This document shows positions 51,299 to 60,644 of a stretch of 64,000 nt of DNA, one piece after another. The notes below the pieces were generated by a model. That model made no database searches and was not told where the DNA came from. It saw only the letters and a list, made by a program, of their open reading frames with translations. Every line of letters starts with the position of its first letter. Position 1 is the stretch's first letter. The stretch comes from RGIG8368 sp045540275. Its GTDB lineage: Bacteria > Verrucomicrobiota > Kiritimatiellia > RFP12 > UBA1067. The stretch spans positions 1-64,000 of the forward strand of contig JAZQGX010000291.1 in the NCBI GenBank assembly GCA_045540275.1, read 5' to 3'. Both the position numbers and the translations under genes were made by a program.

Positions 51299-53314
51299 TT
51301 AAATGCGGAAAAGCTCGCGAGCTCTGGATTCAACATTCTCCGGGGTAAAGCCGTATTCCGCCGCCAGTCGATTCGATGGGGCAGACGCGCCGAAATGATC
51401 GATGGTAATCAGCGTCGAGGCGCGGCAGCCGGACAGATATTTGTGCCAGCCGAACGAAGTGCCGGCTTCAATTGCCATTCTGCGCTGGCAGTTGACATCG
51501 ATAATCCGCTCGCGGTATGCGCGATTCTGCTTTTCAAAGAGTTCCCAGCTGGGCATTGATACCACGCGAACGTTCTTGTCGGTCATACGCTTGGCGGCGG
51601 CCAAAGCGATTTCTACTTCCGAACCGCTTGCCATCATTATCAAATCGGGAGTGCTCATGATGTCGCGGGTCTGCCAGAGAATGTAAGCACCCTTCTCGAC
51701 ATTTTCACACGATGTTACGCTGGCGCGGTCAATTACGGGCAGATTCTGCCTTGAGAGCAGCATCACCGTTGGACCTTTTTGGTTGCGCAATGCGATCTGC
51801 CAAGCCGCAGCCGTCTCATTGGCATCGGCAGGGCGCAGCACCGTCAGCCCCGGCATGCAGCGCAACGCCGCCAGATGCTCGATCGGCTCGTGGGTCGCGC
51901 CGTCTTCGCCGACATGAAAACTGTCGTGCGTAAAGATGTAAATCACCGGAAGACGCATCAGGCTCGCCAACCGCATCGCCGGACGGCAATAATCGCTGAA
52001 TACCAAGAAGGTGGCGGCATAGGGACGGAAAAAGCCATGAGCGGCCAATCCATTGACAAAGCAGGACATCGCCAATTCACGGATTCCAAAATGGAAATTG
52101 CGTCCGCCGAATTTACCCGCTTCGATAAAATCGTATGCCTTGAGTATGGTGTTGTTTGACGGCCCCAAGTCGGCCGAGCCTCCAACCAGCTGCGGAATGC
52201 CCGCGGCAAGCGCGTTCATAATCTGACCGGACGCGCTTCTGGTGGCGATAGCTTTCTCCACCGGAAATCCGGGCATCATGCCGCCGATATCCTCGGGCAG
52301 CCGGTCGTTGGCCATGCAATCCCAAAGCTGGGCCTTCTCCGGATGTGCCTTGCTCCATTCGGCGAAGTTGCGCTTCCATTTGTTGTGAACCCGCTTGCAC
52401 TTAGAGAACCGTTCGGTGAACAATGCGCGAATTTCATCAGGCACATTGAATTCCGCCTCGGGCAGACCGAGATTTTTCTTGGCGAGCAACACCTCTTCCG
52501 CTCCCAAAGGCGCGCCATGCGAACTTGCCGAATCGCACTTGTTGGGCGAACCGTAGGCGATGTGCGTATTGCATATAATCATAACCGGACGACCGGTCAG
52601 CTTGAGCGCCTTGCGAATCGTCTTGTCGATCGAATCAATATCGTGGCCATCGGTTTCGAGCACGTGCCAGCCGTATGCCTTGAAGCGCATACGGTGATCG
52701 TCGCTCATCGACAGCCCGGTTCCGCCCTCGATGGTAATGCGGTTGCAGTCGTAAAAAACCACGAGCTTCTCGAGTGCAAGATGCCCCGCCAGCGATGCCG
52801 CTTCGTGGCTCACGCCCTCCTCCAGATCGCCGTCGCCGCAAAAAACCCAGGTGCGGTGATCGACAACCGGCGTCTCGCCCTCGACATTGAAGCGTTCTGC
52901 CAGCATCCGTTCGGCGCAAGCCATGCCGACCGCCGCAGCCAACCCCTGTCCCAGCGGACCGGTAGTGATGTCAACGCTTGGGGCGATGCCGAATTCAGGA
53001 TGGCCGGGGGTTTTGCTTCCCCACTGCCGGAAAGCATGCAAATCTTCCAGTGAAATCGGGAAGCCTGCAAGATGCGCGAGCGAATACTGCAATGCCGAAA
53101 GATGCCCGCCGCTCAAAACAAAGCGATCGCGGTCGCTCCAAGTCTGAGCGGTCGCGTCAACTTTGAGATATCTGAGCCAAAGCACCGTTGCGACATCGGC
53201 CAATCCCATTGCACCGCCGGGGTGTCCTGAATTGGCCTTTTGCACCATATCCATAACCAATCCGCGAACGGTATTGGCCGCTTTTGCATACATCTGGCAA
53301 ACTTCTTGATTCAT
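51299..53314 (-). CDS. tkt: Transketolase
   Basis: Thiamine-diphosphate enzyme of the pentose phosphate pathway; 671 residues, full length. Motifs are KANSGHPGGAMGLADV at the N-terminus, the TPP-binding GDGDLEEGVSHEAASLAGHL plus DCNRITIEG, the catalytic-site block EVARYRE-type region replaced by FGIRELAMSCFVNGLAAHG, and TFLVFSDYCRPAMRLASLM, HDSFHVGEDGATHEPIEHLA and the C-terminal SFGWHKYL. It lies between infC (two bases apart) and murA (five bases), so the three are almost certainly one transcript. Confidence 0.98.
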   Translation of the reverse strand: MNQEVCQMYAKAANTVRGLVMDMVQKANSGHPGGAMGLADVATVLWLRYLKVDATAQTWSDRDRFVLSGGHLSALQYSLAHLAGFPISLEDLHAFRQWGSKTPGHPEFGIAPSVDITTGPLGQGLAAAVGMACAERMLAERFNVEGETPVVDHRTWVFCGDGDLEEGVSHEAASLAGHLALEKLVVFYDCNRITIEGGTGLSMSDDHRMRFKAYGWHVLETDGHDIDSIDKTIRKALKLTGRPVMIICNTHIAYGSPNKCDSASSHGAPLGAEEVLLAKKNLGLPEAEFNVPDEIRALFTERFSKCKRVHNKWKRNFAEWSKAHPEKAQLWDCMANDRLPEDIGGMMPGFPVEKAIATRSASGQIMNALAAGIPQLVGGSADLGPSNNTILKAYDFIEAGKFGGRNFHFGIRELAMSCFVNGLAAHGFFRPYAATFLVFSDYCRPAMRLASLMRLPVIYIFTHDSFHVGEDGATHEPIEHLAALRCMPGLTVLRPADANETAAAWQIALRNQKGPTVMLLSRQNLPVIDRASVTSCENVEKGAYILWQTRDIMSTPDLIMMASGSEVEIALAAAKRMTDKNVRVVSMPSWELFEKQNRAYRERIIDVNCQRRMAIEAGTSFGWHKYLSGCRASTLITIDHFGASAPSNRLAAEYGFTPENVESRARELFRI

Positions 53315-53316
53315 GA

Positions 53317-53856
53317 TTACGATTCCTTGGGGGCGCCAGACGATTTGGTCGAACGGGGGCTCATAAGACAGCTGAACAAGCGTCCCATGTGCTTCGGGGC
53401 CTGCTCCAGCACGGCGCAGTCGGCCAACATGTCAATCACCCGCTGAATAACGTCCTGTCCCAGATCCTTGTGTGCGTTTTCACGACCGCGATACTGCATC
53501 GTTACCCGCACCTTGTGACCGGCTTTCAAAAATTCGCTGATTTGACGGACTTTGTGTTCGAGATCGTTCGTTTCCACGCCCGGATGGAATTTGATTTCCT
53601 TGACCATCGCGGTTTTCTGGCTTTTGCGCGCCTGCTTGCGCTTGATGCTTTCCTCGTAACGGAATTTGCCGTAATCCATAATGCGGCAGACCGGAGGCAC
53701 TGCATTAGGCGAAACCTCCACGAGGTCAAGCCCCTGCTGTTCCGCAAGGCGCTGGGCTTCCCGCGTCGGCATGACGCCGACCATCTGGCCATCGGCTCCG
53801 AGAACGCGAACCTCGGGAACGCGGATTTTAAAGTTCACACGTGTAAACGAAGCGAT
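53317..53856 (-). CDS. infC: Translation initiation factor IF-3, probable ATC start codon
   Basis: Binds the 30S subunit and checks start-codon choice. With the start used here it has 179 residues. The N-domain reads VNFKIRVPEVRVLGADGQMVGVM and PPVCRIMDYGKFRYEESIKRK; the C-domain reads VKEIKFHPGVETNDLEHKVRQ and VRVTMQYRGREN. The first standard start, GTG at 53838, lies ~24 bases from the Shine-Dalgarno sequence and would remove residues before the conserved RVN. An in-frame ATC at 53856-53854 is six bases after a perfect GGAGG. infC uses rare ATT/ATC/ATA starts in many bacteria, which lets IF-3 limit its own translation. The usual partners rpmI and rplT do not follow; tkt does. Confidence 0.93.
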   Translation of the reverse strand: MASFTRVNFKIRVPEVRVLGADGQMVGVMPTREAQRLAEQQGLDLVEVSPNAVPPVCRIMDYGKFRYEESIKRKQARKSQKTAMVKEIKFHPGVETNDLEHKVRQISEFLKAGHKVRVTMQYRGRENAHKDLGQDVIQRVIDMLADCAVLEQAPKHMGRLFSCLMSPRSTKSSGAPKES

Positions 53857-54011
53857 ATCTCACCTCCATTGTTAAACCGCCATTCAGCGGTTTTCGTCCT
53901 TTTGCTCTGAGTTAAAATCCAACTTTTTTCAAAATTGGAGCTTGGTAATACGAAACCTTCCGCTGCCACCCTTTCTTCAACAAAGGGTTTCAGCAAACAT
54001 TTCATGCGAAA
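53857..54011 (-). promoter_or_regulatory. infC 5' leader with three hairpins
   Basis: Minus-strand leader of ~150 bases between promoter and start codon. Hairpins: ACCCTTT/AAAGGGT (about 53968-53990), CCAATTTT/AAAAGTTGG (53919-53938) followed by ATTTT, an attenuator-like shape, and AAACCGC/GCGGTTT (about 53874-53893) just before the GGAGG. Long structured leaders are typical of infC. Confidence 0.5.
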
Positions 54012-54040
54012 AGTATAGCCATTTTACACATTTTTATCAA
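54012..54040 (-). promoter_or_regulatory. infC-tkt-murA promoter
   Basis: Minus strand: -35 TTGATA, 17-base spacer, -10 TATACT, ~155 bases before the ATC start. An overlapping TTGACA lies seven bases further upstream. The remaining gap 54041-54139 shows nothing else. Confidence 0.65.
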
Positions 54041-54139
54041 TGTCAAAAGTTTCAGCCCGGGCATCGGCGACACGGGGAAAACAGGCATTGCGCCATGACG
54101 CATTTACGCGCCCGAACCGCCGACGGTTCCGTCTCTAAG

Positions 54140-55489
54140 CTAGGCCAGAGCTTTGAGAATCATTTCGGCCCATGTCATGGTGCGCTCGAACTGCTCCAGA
54201 CCGTATGACTCGTTGGGCGCATGGATCCGGTCGCGTTCGGAGCCGAATCCCACCAGCAGCGGAGCTCCGCCCGATACACGGTGCAACTCGCCGATGACGG
54301 GGATGGACGCCCCGTCCCAGACAAAGACGGAACCTCGCTCGTCGAGACGGTCCAACTCCTCCTTGGCAATCATGAAAAGCGGACTGCCCAGCGAGAGTCT
54401 GAAGCCCGGAGTGCCTATATGCACCTCGCCGACGGACGCCTTCATGCCCGGAGGACAATGCGATTCGATATGCGCCTTGACCGCCTCGAAAACCTGAGCA
54501 GGCGACTGGTTCGGTACCAGCCGGAGCGAAATCTTGGCGAATGCGCTATTGGGTATTACCGTCTTCGATCCGTCACCGCCATATCCTGAATGAATGCCGT
54601 TGACCTCGAGCGTCGGACGGAAGCACATACGCTCGCACATGGGCATCCTGCGTTCGCCGCCAAGGGGGGCAACCCCGGTTTCACGCTCATAACTCTCTGC
54701 GTCCAGCGCGCCGGCGGCGGCCAACTCGCGCTCCTCCTGCGAAGGAGCGCAAACCGCATCGTAAAATCCCTCGACGGCACACCCGCCATCCTTGTCGTGG
54801 AACGAAGCGACCAGCTCGGCGATGCCCTGCGCGGGATTGGGCGCCACGCCCCCATGCGAGCCGGAGTGCAAATCGTGCGACGCCCCCTCCAGCGCGATGG
54901 TAAAATGCTGAACTCCGCGCAACCCCGCGACAATCGCCGGCCGCCCGTCCGGAGCCGCCGCGGTATCGCATACCAAAAGCACATCGGCGGCGAGTTTGGA
55001 TTTGATGTCGGGCAGCATCTCAAGGAGCGATTCGCTCCCGCTTTCCTCCCCCCCCTCCAGCAGAATTTTGATATTTGGCAGCGCGGCGCCGGACTCTATC
55101 AGTTTTTTCATACCGCTCAGAAACGCAAAAAACTGACCTTTGTCATCTTGCGCTCCTCGCGCATAGACACGGCCGTCCTCTTTCAGCGTCGGTTCGAACG
55201 GAGGCGTCTGCCACTGGTCGAGCGGGTCTGGCGGCTGGACATCGTAATGCCCGTAAAACAAAACCGTGCGAGACGATCCGCTCCTGCGTTCGGCGAACAC
55301 CACCGGTATGCCGGGTCTGCCCGATTCCAGAGCGCCGGAGAGCACTTCCGCTTCGAATCCGAGCTTTTTCAGATAGCGACGCAGCCAGGCCGCGCACCGC
55401 GCACAGTCAACGAGATGTTCCGGCTGAGCGCCGATGGTCGGCATCGCAAGCAGTTCGTAGTAATCCTTCAGTACTTCTTGTTCAATCAT
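54140..55489 (-). CDS. M20 family dipeptidase/peptidase
   Basis: A 449-residue metallopeptidase of the carnosinase/CNDP-like M20 branch. Metal ligands are readable: FYGHYDVQPPDPLDQW (His, Asp), RGAQDDKGQFF (bridging Asp), LEGGEESGSES (Glu pair), CDTAAAPDGRP and the late DRIHAPNESYGLEQF (His). The dimerisation domain (residues ~200-360) is present, with HSGYGGDGSKTVIP. It probably cleaves dipeptides or short peptides in the cytoplasm; no signal peptide. It follows ispA by 25 bases as the last gene of the guaB-led run. Confidence 0.93.
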   Translation of the reverse strand: MIEQEVLKDYYELLAMPTIGAQPEHLVDCARCAAWLRRYLKKLGFEAEVLSGALESGRPGIPVVFAERRSGSSRTVLFYGHYDVQPPDPLDQWQTPPFEPTLKEDGRVYARGAQDDKGQFFAFLSGMKKLIESGAALPNIKILLEGGEESGSESLLEMLPDIKSKLAADVLLVCDTAAAPDGRPAIVAGLRGVQHFTIALEGASHDLHSGSHGGVAPNPAQGIAELVASFHDKDGGCAVEGFYDAVCAPSQEERELAAAGALDAESYERETGVAPLGGERRMPMCERMCFRPTLEVNGIHSGYGGDGSKTVIPNSAFAKISLRLVPNQSPAQVFEAVKAHIESHCPPGMKASVGEVHIGTPGFRLSLGSPLFMIAKEELDRLDERGSVFVWDGASIPVIGELHRVSGGAPLLVGFGSERDRIHAPNESYGLEQFERTMTWAEMILKALA

Positions 55490-55514
55490 CTTTCCGCCTC
55501 CGATTCTGTAAATA

Positions 55515-56360
55515 TCACATGGTGCGCGAAACCAGTTTGAGCGCCAGCTCTTTCATGCACGGCGAAACGGACGGCAGCGCCCCGGATGAAAGCGCCTTCA
55601 ACGCAGCGGCGGTTTCCTCCTCGCACCAGGCTCTGGCCCCCGCTTCCGTCATCAACGCAAGACAGCTCGTTTCGTCGGCGCCGGATGCTCCCTGACCCTG
55701 TTTAGCGTCAAGCAGATCGTCTTCAATCTGAAACGCCACCCCAAGATGTTCGGAAAATTCCGTAATCGCCTGCAATGCAGCGGCACCGGCCCCGGCACAA
55801 ATCGCCCCCATGCGACAGGCGCAGCGGAACAGATCGCCGGTCTTGTGCCTGAAGACGAAAAGCAGACGGTCTTTGTCGAGCGCACCGCCCTCCTTCAAGT
55901 CCTCCTCCTGTCCGCGCACCACTCCGTCGGCGGCATACGCCAACTCCTCCAGCAGCGCGCCGCGCACCTGCCGAGGGGCGTTGCAGAGCAATCCGAAGGC
56001 ACGCGCCTGCAGAACGTCCCCCGCCAACACGGCCAGCGTTTCACCGTATTTTTTCCAGACCGAGGGTTTCCCGCGGCGCATTTCGTCGTTGTCCATGCAC
56101 GGCAGATCGTCGTGTACGAGCGTATATGCGTGCAGGCATTCGATTGCGCAGGCGGCCGCCAGCGCATCGGACGGTTCGCCTCCCGCCGCTTCCGCCGAAG
56201 CGAGACAAAATACGGGACGCAGACGCTTGCCCCCCGATGAAATCGCCCAGATGGCGGCCTCATTCAACACTCCAGGACGTTCGCCTGAACCGGGAAGGTT
56301 GGCGGTCATGTAACTTTCCACCAGCTGCACAAAACCATTCACATATTGGTGCAAATCCAT
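55515..56360 (-). CDS. ispA: Polyprenyl synthetase (farnesyl/geranylgeranyl diphosphate synthase)
   Basis: Prenyltransferase of 281 residues that condenses IPP with allylic diphosphates. The first Asp-rich motif is VHDDLPCMDNDEMRRGKPS (DDxxxxD type, typical of bacterial FPP synthases), and the second is VAFQIEDDLLD. GKRLRPVFCLASAEA and KTGDLFRCACRMGA are also conserved. Chain length is likely C15, judged from the two residues inserted in the first motif. The frequent neighbour dxs is absent. The gene lies 20 bases downstream of the antiporter gene. Confidence 0.94.
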   Translation of the reverse strand: MDLHQYVNGFVQLVESYMTANLPGSGERPGVLNEAAIWAISSGGKRLRPVFCLASAEAAGGEPSDALAAACAIECLHAYTLVHDDLPCMDNDEMRRGKPSVWKKYGETLAVLAGDVLQARAFGLLCNAPRQVRGALLEELAYAADGVVRGQEEDLKEGGALDKDRLLFVFRHKTGDLFRCACRMGAICAGAGAAALQAITEFSEHLGVAFQIEDDLLDAKQGQGASGADETSCLALMTEAGARAWCEEETAAALKALSSGALPSVSPCMKELALKLVSRTM

Positions 56361-56380
56361 AGATGTTCCCCCGATGAAAA

Positions 56381-58402
56381 TCAGGCTTTTAAAAACTGGC
56401 GTGCCGATTCAAGCTGATTGTCGTCGCCAAGCAGATAGACCCTGTCGCCGCTCGAAATCACCTCGTCGGGTGTCGGATTGACGATCGACCGCCCGTGCCG
56501 TTCGATGCCGACCACGCTCGCTCCGGTGGTGGCGCGAAGATTGAGGGTGCGGAGCGATTTTCCGCACACCGCTGCCGCCGCGCGGATCTCAACCGAATCG
56601 GTATGGACATCCAGCAATTCCACCGTGCCCTCCTCCTTCGCCATCACCACGCGCAAAGTCTTGACCGCCTCTTTTCCCCATTGCTGGAATTTCGCCCAGC
56701 CCAAAATCCCAAGCAGAACCACAAAGAGCAGCACCAGCCAGCGTTCGAAACTGTCCTCCGGGAGCAGGGTGTTGCTGAAAAGCGTAAACTCAAGATACAG
56801 CAGCGCCACCGCCGCCACCGACACAAAACCGGAAACCATCCTGGTGAAAGCCCTCGCCCAATTGGAATCCCATACCGCCTTTTCCGGAATCAGCCGTTCG
56901 GCAACCGCATCGCCGAGATTGCGGGCCGAATGGAAGTAAAATATCGAGCAGGGAACGTTCAACATCAGGGCGGCAACCCACAGCAGGGTTTTTTCATGCC
57001 CCCGGAATGCCGCGGGCAGCGATTTCAGAAAATTGGCGTCCGTGAGCAGCCCCGCCGCCATGTAGACAGCGGCCTGCAGCGCCAGCACGACAGCGCACAC
57101 GATCATACCGGCCCGGACCGATCCGTGGGCGGAAGGATTTTTCTCCGCCTGCTCGAAACGGGAAATCCACTCGCCGTAGGATTCAAGCGCGCGTTTCCAC
57201 TTCTTCGGCGCGGCTCTGACCGCGAAATTGGAGATCGGCTCGGAAAGACGGATGACGACCGCGTTCAGCATGGTGGTCAACAGCGACGTGCCGACCACCA
57301 CGGGATAAAACATTCCGCCCTTGGGGAACACGTTGAGATTCTCGCCGAGAAATGCGATAATCAGCGCGAATTCGCCGATTTGCGCCAGTCCCATTCCGGT
57401 TTGCAACGAGTTCTTGAGATCGAGCCCCGAAAAGAGCGACATGACTGTGCAGTTAAGCGTCTTGCCGACGATGACCACCGCGGAAAGCATGATTATCTGC
57501 CAACGGTACATCCACAGTTGAGACGGGTCGATCATCAAGCCGATTGTCACAAAGAACACGGCGCTGAACATTGAACGCAGCGCAACGCTCTGCCGGTAGA
57601 TGCGGCGGAGCATATTCGACCCGGCGGCGGTCATGCCCACCAGAAACGCGCCCAGCGCAACGCCATAGTCGAGTTTCAGAGAAACAAAGACGATCAGAAA
57701 GCAAAAACCGAGAATACACAGCAGCAGCGACTCGTCGTCGCGAAGGCGTCCGACCCAATTCATCGTACGCGGGATGAGCAGCATCCCGAAGATGGTCACG
57801 CAGATCACGAAGAGGCTCAAACCGCCAAGCGAGGTGGCGATCAGCGACATGTCCATCATCGCTCCGCCATTGCGGGCGATTCCGGTTATCACCGCGATTA
57901 CCGCAACGCACAGCAAATCCTCGGACATCGTCACGCCCATGACATATCCGGTGAATTTGCGTTGGGTCCAGCCGAGATCGGCGATTGTCTTCGCCAGCAC
58001 GGTGGTAGCCGAATCGCAGATTGCAGCCCCAAGAAAGAGTGCGCTGACGGTGCCCATTCCAAAGAAATGCGTACCGACGAAGTGCCCCGCCCAAATCATC
58101 ACGAGCGCATCAAACACCGCAACCGAAAGCGCTACCCGTCCAACCTTCTTGAGTTTAGCCAGACTGAATTCCAACCCGAGCGTGAACATCAGGAACATAA
58201 CGCCCATCTGACCAAGAATATTGATGGTTGATTCCGCATCCTCGGTAATCAGCGATCCGCCCCAGGTATATCGTCCGAGAAACACGCCCGCCAGAATATA
58301 GCCTATCGCCCTCGGCCAGCCGAGCTTCCCGAACAAAACGGAAACGAACCCGACTGAAATCAGGATTACAGCCATGTTCTGAATAAACGCCGTTGTATCC
58401 AT
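56381..58402 (-). CDS. CPA2 family cation:proton antiporter with C-terminal TrkA-C (RCK_C) domain
   Basis: A 673-residue membrane protein. The first ~400 residues are the 12-13-segment exchanger core (VLFGKLGWPRAIGYILAGV, MLFLMFTLGLEFSLAKLKKVG, AICDSATTVLAKTIADLGW, and FEGMTAAGS-like FLVGMTAAGSNML). A second hydrophobic block of about three to four segments (~440-560) is an extra. Residues ~590-673 are a TrkA_C domain (VEIRAAAAVCGKSLRTLNLR, GASVVGIERHGRSIVNPTPDE). The nucleotide-binding TrkA_N domain of KefB/KefC is absent. It likely exchanges K+ or Na+ for H+. It starts one base after the guaB stop. Confidence 0.92.
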   Translation of the reverse strand: MDTTAFIQNMAVILISVGFVSVLFGKLGWPRAIGYILAGVFLGRYTWGGSLITEDAESTINILGQMGVMFLMFTLGLEFSLAKLKKVGRVALSVAVFDALVMIWAGHFVGTHFFGMGTVSALFLGAAICDSATTVLAKTIADLGWTQRKFTGYVMGVTMSEDLLCVAVIAVITGIARNGGAMMDMSLIATSLGGLSLFVICVTIFGMLLIPRTMNWVGRLRDDESLLLCILGFCFLIVFVSLKLDYGVALGAFLVGMTAAGSNMLRRIYRQSVALRSMFSAVFFVTIGLMIDPSQLWMYRWQIIMLSAVVIVGKTLNCTVMSLFSGLDLKNSLQTGMGLAQIGEFALIIAFLGENLNVFPKGGMFYPVVVGTSLLTTMLNAVVIRLSEPISNFAVRAAPKKWKRALESYGEWISRFEQAEKNPSAHGSVRAGMIVCAVVLALQAAVYMAAGLLTDANFLKSLPAAFRGHEKTLLWVAALMLNVPCSIFYFHSARNLGDAVAERLIPEKAVWDSNWARAFTRMVSGFVSVAAVALLYLEFTLFSNTLLPEDSFERWLVLLFVVLLGILGWAKFQQWGKEAVKTLRVVMAKEEGTVELLDVHTDSVEIRAAAAVCGKSLRTLNLRATTGASVVGIERHGRSIVNPTPDEVISSGDRVYLLGDDNQLESARQFLKA

Positions 58403-59902
58403 TTATCCGCGATAATTTGGGGCTTCTTTGGTGATTGTGATATCGTGGGGACGAGCCTCGCGCTGACCGGCGGCGGTGACACGGTAGAACTTGCCGCGTT
58501 TGCGCAGCTCGTCGATGGTCTTGGTGCCGCAGTAGCCCAACGTTGCGCGCAATCCGCCGCAGAACTGGGTCATGATCGAGTGGACGTGCCCGGAATACGG
58601 AACCATGCCCTCGATTCCCTGCGGAACCAGATCGTCATCCGACTCGTTGTCCTGGAAGTAGCGTGCACGGCTGCCCTTGCCGTTTTTGAGCGCCGCCATC
58701 GAACCCATGCCGCGATACACGACGTACTGGCGGCCGTTGGCGTAGATTTTCTCGCCCGGAGATTCTTCCGTGCCGGCGAGCACCGATCCCAGCATAACGC
58801 TGGATGCGCCGGCCACAATCGCCTTTGGAACATCGCCGGAGAGCTTGATGCCGCCGTCGGCGATCACGGGAATGCGCCCTTTCAGCGCCTTCGCCGCATT
58901 GTAAACGGCGGTAAGCTGGGGAATGCCGACACCGCAGACGACACGCGTGGTGCATATCGATCCGGGACCGATGCCAACCTTGACCGCGTGAGCGCCGGCC
59001 TTGGCAAGCGCCAACGCCGCCTCGCCGGTTGCGATATTGCCGGCGATGACATCGACATCGGGATAATGCTTGACGATCCACGAGGTCATATCCATGATTC
59101 CCTTGGAGTGACCGTGTGCGGAATCGACCACCACCACGTCAACGCCGGCATCGGCGAGACGCTCCATGCGTCCGTAGTCGCCCTTGCCGCCGGAAACGGA
59201 GGCCGCCACGCGCAGGCGGAATTTCGAATCACGGTTGTAGGTGGGATTCTTGTTTTCAATAAGCTGCTGCACATCGGTATAGGAGTATAAACCGGTCACC
59301 CGTCCGCTCTTGTCGACCAGAGGCAGCTTGCCGATCTTGTTCGCGCGCATGATTTCGTATGCTTTTTTGAGCGAGGTGCCGGGCTTGGCGGTGATGGGGT
59401 CCTTCTGCATCACATCGCACAATTTGGCGGCATTCATCGGGGCAAAGCGCATATCGCTGGACGTTATCATGCCGACCAGGCGGTCCTGATCGTCGAGAAC
59501 GGGGAACCCGTTGAACTTAAGTCCCATGCGTTTCTTCTCGGAGCGCAGGAACGAGATGTCGTCGTTGGCATGGAAGCAGACGGGACGGGCGATCAGTCCG
59601 TTAAGGTGGTTTTTCACACGCGCTACTTGAGCGGCCTGATCGACATCGTCAAGATTCTTGTGGATTACGCCGATACCGCCGGCCAGAGCCATCGCAATCG
59701 CCATGGGAGCCTCCGTGACCGTATCCATCGCAGCGGAGATAAAGGGTATCTTCATGGTTTGGCGCAATGTGAGCTGAGTTTCCAGCGAAGCATCGTCCGG
59801 AAGAAAATCCGCATATTGTGTAACCAAAGTCACATCGTCGAAAGTCAGTCCCTCGAACGGAAAATTGTCCATAAAAGATTCTACGCTGGCATTAAGGTAC
59901 AT
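58403..59902 (-). CDS. guaB: Inosine-5'-monophosphate dehydrogenase
   Basis: NAD-dependent oxidation of IMP to XMP; 499 residues. The TIM barrel starts LTFDDVTLVTQYADFLPDD. Two CBS domains are inserted (~95-215; FPVLDDQDRLVGMITSSDMRF and LPLVDKSGRVTGLYSYTDVQ). The catalytic loop is KVGIGPGSICTTRVVCGVG, with the active Cys in ICTT, and the flap region is GMGSMAAL. A GGAG Shine-Dalgarno sequence and a good promoter precede it. Its product feeds the unusual GuaA encoded at 20.5 kb. It heads a four-gene run with the antiporter, ispA and the M20 peptidase. Confidence 0.98.
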   Translation of the reverse strand: MYLNASVESFMDNFPFEGLTFDDVTLVTQYADFLPDDASLETQLTLRQTMKIPFISAAMDTVTEAPMAIAMALAGGIGVIHKNLDDVDQAAQVARVKNHLNGLIARPVCFHANDDISFLRSEKKRMGLKFNGFPVLDDQDRLVGMITSSDMRFAPMNAAKLCDVMQKDPITAKPGTSLKKAYEIMRANKIGKLPLVDKSGRVTGLYSYTDVQQLIENKNPTYNRDSKFRLRVAASVSGGKGDYGRMERLADAGVDVVVVDSAHGHSKGIMDMTSWIVKHYPDVDVIAGNIATGEAALALAKAGAHAVKVGIGPGSICTTRVVCGVGIPQLTAVYNAAKALKGRIPVIADGGIKLSGDVPKAIVAGASSVMLGSVLAGTEESPGEKIYANGRQYVVYRGMGSMAALKNGKGSRARYFQDNESDDDLVPQGIEGMVPYSGHVHSIMTQFCGGLRATLGYCGTKTIDELRKRGKFYRVTAAGQREARPHDITITKEAPNYRG

Positions 59903-59934
59903 AAAAACTCCTTATTAACTCTTTTGCCCATTGT

Positions 59935-59963
59935 TATATACTACTTTATCGCGGCTTTGGCAA
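59935..59963 (-). promoter_or_regulatory. guaB promoter
   Basis: Minus strand: -35 TTGCCA, 17-base spacer, -10 TATATA, 32 bases before the ATG. Confidence 0.65.
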
Positions 59964-59982
59964 GAAAAAACCTCGTGCCCGA

Positions 59983-60504
59983 TCAATAACCGTCAGGCAG
60001 GGAAATTTCCGTCAATCCGCACCCGCCTAAAATCCCGTTCAAATCGCGCAGATTCCATACCCTGTTTTCAATGCAGAAGCGAAATGCAATATCCTCCGGC
60101 TCGCGATCGGAGAACGCAAATCCCGCCGAACGCAACAACCGGTCGGCCTCGTCCAGCGTCAACTGCAAGCCAATGGCAAACTGCATCGCAATGCGCTTGG
60201 AAACCCGATCCCTGCCACCGCCGGCGAGATGAAAATAAGAGCGGCGATCCACCCCGGCACGCCTGCAAACGAATAAACAATCCCCCGCACACTTGTCCTT
60301 TATCAACCGCTTCAACGATCCGGCGAAGGAATCGTTCCCGGGACGATTTGAATGGCGTGTCACAAAACGGGAAGAACCATCTAGACGGCACGACCCGGGA
60401 CGCACACTGCACATTACCGCAGACACTCCCGCCGAGACCGCCACCTTTCCGGCACGGACGGGAGAAGACACTTTCGAATCAAACAGATATTTCAAGATAT
60501 TCAT
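59983..60504 (-). CDS. Uncharacterised protein with a helical HTH-like C-terminal domain
   Basis: A 173-residue protein. Residues ~1-60 are polar and unremarkable. Residues ~62-165 follow a pattern I know from many stand-alone or fused bacterial proteins: a helix FAGSLKRLIKDKCAGDCLFVCRRAGVDRRSYFHLA, then SKRIAMQFAIGLQLTLDEADRLLRSAGFAFS, then DIAFRFCIENRVWNLRDLNGILGGCG. The order of short helices and the LDEA..LL..AG motif resemble XRE-like DNA- or protein-binding domains, but I cannot name a function. GAGAGG precedes the ATG. It is transcribed divergently from the XRE/ImmA-like gene, and its promoter spacer holds a perfect inverted repeat. Confidence 0.75.
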   Translation of the reverse strand: MNILKYLFDSKVSSPVRAGKVAVSAGVSAVMCSVRPGSCRLDGSSRFVTRHSNRPGNDSFAGSLKRLIKDKCAGDCLFVCRRAGVDRRSYFHLAGGGRDRVSKRIAMQFAIGLQLTLDEADRLLRSAGFAFSDREPEDIAFRFCIENRVWNLRDLNGILGGCGLTEISLPDGY

Positions 60505-60567
60505 ACAACAAACCTCTCACGTTTCTTGATGCAGATCACGCTCTGCGCATCGTCTTTCGCTGCTTTT

Positions 60568-60601
60568 ATTATATGCCCGCACTTCGTGCCGTGACAACGG
60601 C
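60568..60601 (-). promoter_or_regulatory. Promoter and inverted-repeat operator of the 173-residue protein gene
   Basis: Minus strand: -35 TTGTCA (60597-60592), 18-base spacer, -10 TATAAT (60573-60568). The spacer contains the perfect inverted repeat GCACTTCGTGC (60579-60589). A second one, GCCG-TGACAA-CGGC (60588-60601), spans the -35. Both would suit a repressor. Confidence 0.55.
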
Positions 60602-60644
60602 TAAAATGCAATTATTTTCACGATAATTTTACATTCTGTTTTTG

